In this document: piece after piece, positions 7,592 to 9,961 of the stretch
How positions within the stretch are numbered: position 1 is the first letter of the stretch
How the letters are laid out: each line of letters begins with the position of its first letter
Assembly: GCA_910579335.1 (NCBI GenBank)
Contig: CAJTUQ010000097.1
Span: forward strand, 1-9,961
DNA from: an uncultured Dorea sp.
Lineage (GTDB): Bacteria; Bacillota; Clostridia; Lachnospirales; Lachnospiraceae
DNA: 9,961 bases
Reading direction: 5' to 3'
Program-made: the position numbers and the translations under genes
The notes under the pieces: generated by a model
What the model was told of the DNA's origin: nothing
Seen by the model: only the letters and a program-made list of their open reading frames with translations
The model's database searches: none

Positions 7592-8980
7592 TTATTCTCC
7601 TTCTCCCTTCTGATGCGGCTTGGCTGCATTCCATGCCCCGCGGCCGTTTTCCGGCCGGGGTCCGTCCGCTTTATATAAATACTCCGCTTTCCGTACCGAG
7701 GAGGCCGGTATGCCAAGCCTCTCCCGATATGACGCAATTGTTCTTCTTGATATGAATACTCCCCGCTCCTTCAGCATCTTTTCTATCCTGCTGTCACTCA
7801 AAGGATGCCGTTTATCCTCTTTCGCAATCATTTTCTTAATTACGGCCCGAATCTGTGCGGCACTGACCGTTCCTTCCTCCATCCGCACGCCGCCGCCAAA
7901 GAAATACCGCAGCGGATAGATCCCCCACCTCGTCTGGACATATTTTCCCTTCACCGCCCGGCTTACCGTAGAGACATTCATCTTAAGCTCTTCCGCAATT
8001 TTCTTTAATGTCAGCGGCCTGATTCCTGACGGACCGTCCAGCAAAAACCCCTTCTGGTTTTTAAAAATCAGTGCGGTTATCTTAAGCAGCGTTTCCTGCC
8101 GTTTCTTGACGCAGCTCTGGAGCCATCTCGCCTTCTCATACCTCTCGCGTATATACTGCTTGGTCCGCTCGTCTGCATCGCCGCCCAGCAGTTCGATGTA
8201 CGGACGGCTTAACTGTAAGCCCGGCAGATACGTCTGGTTGAGGACGATATCATAATACTCTCCGTACTGAACCAGGGCAATATCCGCCGATAAATATCCT
8301 GTCCGCACGGATGCCTTACCACTGCCAAGAGGCTTGGGATTCAGCCGTCTTATAATCTCTCCTGCCCTTAAGACCTGTGCCTGTGTTCTGCCGGTTTCCC
8401 TGCTAATTTTCTCGTATCTGCCCTTAGAGAAATCATCCAGATATCCCGTAAGGATTTCTTTTGCCGTTTCTTCCCCAGGATACTCCTCGTCAAGCTGCAT
8501 AAGCAGGCATTCCTTTAAATCTCGCGCACCGACTCCCCTCGGCTCAAGCTTTTTCACAATCTCCAGCGCTTCTTTGACCGTCCTGCTCTCCAGCTTGAGG
8601 AGTTCTGCGCTCTCCTCTGTATTATCTGTAAAATAACCTCTCTCATCCAGACTCTCAATAATATATTCCGCCGCTTCGCGGACGGCTTCAGGCAGATGGT
8701 ATTCGGACAGCTGAAAATAAAGCTCCCTGTTAGGCTGCTCTAAAGCGGCAGGCTCCCGTCCGGACTCCTGCCCCTCCCCGCACGCATTCTCAACATGAAG
8801 CACGATAGGAGAATACTCCGCCCATACCGCAGTGTCCGTCAATTCAATAATCGGATTTTCCATCGACTGTTCTAAAAGGTATTCCCCAAGCTGCATATTA
8901 TCCATTGCAAGTATTTCAAGACATTGCTGCATATGCGCAGACAACGCCATCTTCTGCGTTACCTGTGTCTTTAATTCCAT
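7592..8980 (-). CDS. rpoN: RNA polymerase sigma-54 factor (RpoN)
   Basis: Sigma-54 directs RNA polymerase to -24/-12 promoters and needs an ATP-hydrolysing activator to open them. The 462-residue product has all family regions. Region I is LKTQVTQKMALSAHMQQCLEILAM and the following helix to ENPIIEL (3-47). A short acidic linker follows (about 64-85). The core-binding domain carries LDERGYF and LEPRGVGARDLKECLLMQL (111-163) and NPKPLGSG (214-221). The HTH region has LTLKKIAEELKMNVSTVSRA (323-342) and the invariant-style YPLRYFFGGGV stretch. The RpoN box is SRRTIASYRE (411-420), as in canonical proteins. About 30 low-conservation residues follow RLGIPAS, and their coding sequence contains the ribosome binding site of the next gene. 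ATG at 8978-8980 has AAGGAG 6 nt upstream. It is divergent from a sigma-54 activator gene, a natural functional partner. Confidence 0.98.
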   Translation of the reverse strand: MELKTQVTQKMALSAHMQQCLEILAMDNMQLGEYLLEQSMENPIIELTDTAVWAEYSPIVLHVENACGEGQESGREPAALEQPNRELYFQLSEYHLPEAVREAAEYIIESLDERGYFTDNTEESAELLKLESRTVKEALEIVKKLEPRGVGARDLKECLLMQLDEEYPGEETAKEILTGYLDDFSKGRYEKISRETGRTQAQVLRAGEIIRRLNPKPLGSGKASVRTGYLSADIALVQYGEYYDIVLNQTYLPGLQLSRPYIELLGGDADERTKQYIRERYEKARWLQSCVKKRQETLLKITALIFKNQKGFLLDGPSGIRPLTLKKIAEELKMNVSTVSRAVKGKYVQTRWGIYPLRYFFGGGVRMEEGTVSAAQIRAVIKKMIAKEDKRHPLSDSRIEKMLKERGVFISRRTIASYRERLGIPASSVRKAEYLYKADGPRPENGRGAWNAAKPHQKGEGE

Positions 8981-9004
8981 CTTTGTCTCCTTTTGTACTT
9001 TCTT

Positions 9005-9033
9005 ATTCTATACAATTTTTCTATTCTCTACAA
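9005..9033 (-). promoter_or_regulatory. Candidate sigma-A promoter for rpoN
   Basis: On the minus strand, TTGTAG (9028-9033) and TAGAAT (9005-9010) are 17 nt apart and about 25 nt upstream of the rpoN start codon. The -10 matches 5 of 6 consensus bases but the -35 only 3 of 6, so the call is moderate. No -24/-12 sigma-54 promoter is apparent. Confidence 0.45.
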
Positions 9034-9047
9034 GCAATAACAGAAAC

Positions 9048-9063
9048 TTTCTTGTATAAGAAA
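9048..9063. promoter_or_regulatory. Inverted repeat overlapping the activator promoter, possible operator
   Basis: TTTCTT (9048-9053) and AAGAAA (9058-9063) are perfect inverted arms around GTAT. The element covers the -35 box of the plus-strand promoter, which is a typical repressor position. The inner TTGTATA (9052-9058) also recurs inverted as TATACAA at 9009-9015, near the rpoN promoter. No regulator is identified, and AT-rich DNA gives such repeats easily. Confidence 0.35.
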
Positions 9064-9080
9064 TACATTTTCGATATAAT
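9052..9080 (+). promoter_or_regulatory. Sigma-A type promoter of the sigma-54 activator gene
   Basis: TTGTAT (9052-9057) and a perfect TATAAT (9075-9080) are separated by 17 nt. This gives a start point near 9087 and a leader of about 27 nt before the ATG at 9114. A GAAGGAA ribosome binding site (9100-9106) lies 7 nt before that ATG. The promoter predicts expression by housekeeping polymerase rather than by sigma-54 itself. Confidence 0.7.
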
Positions 9081-9113
9081 AATGATAAATTTAATTGCAG
9101 AAGGAAATACTCT

Positions 9114-9944
9114 ATGTCAGACGAAAAGAAAGAACAGTTAAAAAAGCAATTCCATCTTGAGACGAAAAGTCCCTTATTCAAGCAAGCTCTTGAATTTTGC
9201 GAGCGTGTCGCCCGCTCGCACGCCAACGTGCTTTTAATCGGGGAATCCGGCAGCGGAAAAGAAATCGCATCCCGGTACATCCATGCCTGCGGACACAGAA
9301 GCAGCCAGAATTTTGTCGCCGTCAACTGCAGTGCATTTACGGAGACTCTCTTGGAATCTGAATTATTCGGCCACGAACAAGGCTCTTTTACCGGCGCGTC
9401 AAAAACCCATACCGGAAAATTCGAATTGTCCAACCACGGGACCCTCTTTCTGGATGAAATCGGCGATTTGTCTCTTACGACCCAGATAAAACTGCTGCGC
9501 GCTCTGGAAACAAAGCAGATTGAGCGAATCGGGAGCAATACAAAACGGGAAATCGACTTTCAATTAATCTGCGCAACAAACCAAAACCTTCCCGAAAAAA
9601 TCCAAAACAGGGAATTTCGGGAAGATTTTTTTTACCGCATCAGCACAATTGTCATAAAAATACCGGCTCTCAGGGAACGCAGGGAAGATTTGCCTGCGCT
9701 CATTAAATTTTTCTTTCAAAAGATACAAAAAGAAAACGGCATTTCCATCCGCTCCTTAGATGATGCCGTAACAGACTTTCTATTTACATATGATTACCCC
9801 GGAAACATCCGGGAACTGAAGAATATTATTGAGCGGATCGTAATCCTCTCCCAAAATGGATTTGTAGCAAAAGAGACGCTTCCGACCTTATACAATGTCG
9901 CCGCAGACTCTTCCTACGAATCCCCCTCGGCATTTCATCTATAA
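9114..9944 (+). CDS. Sigma-54 interaction domain protein (AAA+ enhancer-binding protein) without sensor or HTH domain; possibly truncated
   Basis: This is a 276-residue AAA+ ATPase of the bacterial enhancer-binding protein family, which remodels sigma-54 RNA polymerase at -24/-12 promoters. It shows Walker A GESGSGKE (43-50), the sigma-54-contacting loop GSFTGA (90-95; usual form GAFTGA, with Ser at the second position), Walker B LFLDEIGD (111-118), sensor I CATN (153-156), the Arg-rich FREDFFYRIS (168-177) and sensor II in YPGNIREL (228-235). Only about 20 residues precede the AAA+ core, so there is no PAS, GAF or receiver domain, as in PspF. The frame stops with TAA at 9942-9944 right after the lid and linker, before the Fis-type HTH that most relatives carry. 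In another frame the last bases read ISSIIPWKEY and stay open to the window edge, which could be the linker continued after a frameshift. The ATG at 9114 has a good GAAGGAA site. Divergent rpoN is its evident partner. Confidence 0.88.
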   Translation: MSDEKKEQLKKQFHLETKSPLFKQALEFCERVARSHANVLLIGESGSGKEIASRYIHACGHRSSQNFVAVNCSAFTETLLESELFGHEQGSFTGASKTHTGKFELSNHGTLFLDEIGDLSLTTQIKLLRALETKQIERIGSNTKREIDFQLICATNQNLPEKIQNREFREDFFYRISTIVIKIPALRERREDLPALIKFFFQKIQKENGISIRSLDDAVTDFLFTYDYPGNIRELKNIIERIVILSQNGFVAKETLPTLYNVAADSSYESPSAFHL

Positions 9945-9961
9945 TTCCGTGGAAAGAATAC

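Noticed and set aside
9008..9538. Minus-strand open frame of 176 codons opposite the sigma-54 activator
   Set aside because: It is antisense to the Walker A, GSFTGA and Walker B coding region and runs through the rpoN-activator promoter region; no domain is visible.
1..9961. CRISPR array, tRNA or rRNA gene, insertion sequence or prophage genes
   Set aside because: No regularly spaced repeats, cloverleaf sequences, transposase motifs or phage-like genes were seen on either strand.

Overview
The window looks like chromosomal DNA from a low-to-mid GC Clostridia, most likely Lachnospiraceae. The reasons are strong AAGGAG-type ribosome binding sites, the gene string M16C peptidase - era - yqzL-like - recO, and a sigma-54 gene next to an enhancer-binding-protein gene. 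The content is mainly housekeeping. I did not find a convincing new multi-gene system. The odd spots are a pair of broken genes near the left end and a short, possibly interrupted sigma-54 activator at the right end.

Left part (1-1545): coaBC (coenzyme A biosynthesis) runs off the left edge on the minus strand. Upstream of it is a 0.5-kb scar. It holds the C-terminal piece of an unidentified minus-strand protein (about 960-1118) back to back with the C-terminal third of a plus-strand MATE efflux pump (about 1097-1489). Both lack their N-termini at the same place, as if one deletion removed the shared divergent promoter region and both 5' ends.

Middle (1545-8980, all minus strand): the transcription order is rpoN (sigma-54), an M16C zinc metalloprotease, the GTPase era, a small yqzL-like gene that overlaps recO, recO, and then a 12-helix MFS transporter. 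Spacing is tight (2 nt between rpoN and the protease, 53 nt to era, 78 nt to yqzL, then a long overlap into recO). Much of this is probably one operon linking sigma-54, proteolysis, ribosome assembly and recombinational repair. The MFS gene starts 48 nt after recO, probably with TTG, and may be the last cistron. A weak terminator candidate follows it.

Right end (8981-9961): a 133-nt divergent intergenic region separates rpoN from a plus-strand gene for a sigma-54 activator that is essentially only a AAA+ domain. A good housekeeping-type promoter (TTGTAT, 17 nt, TATAAT) lies before the activator, and a weaker one faces rpoN. An inverted repeat overlaps the activator promoter's -35 box and could be an operator. 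The activator frame stops at 9944 without a DNA-binding domain, 17 nt before the window ends, so a frameshift cannot be separated from a genuinely HTH-less protein here.
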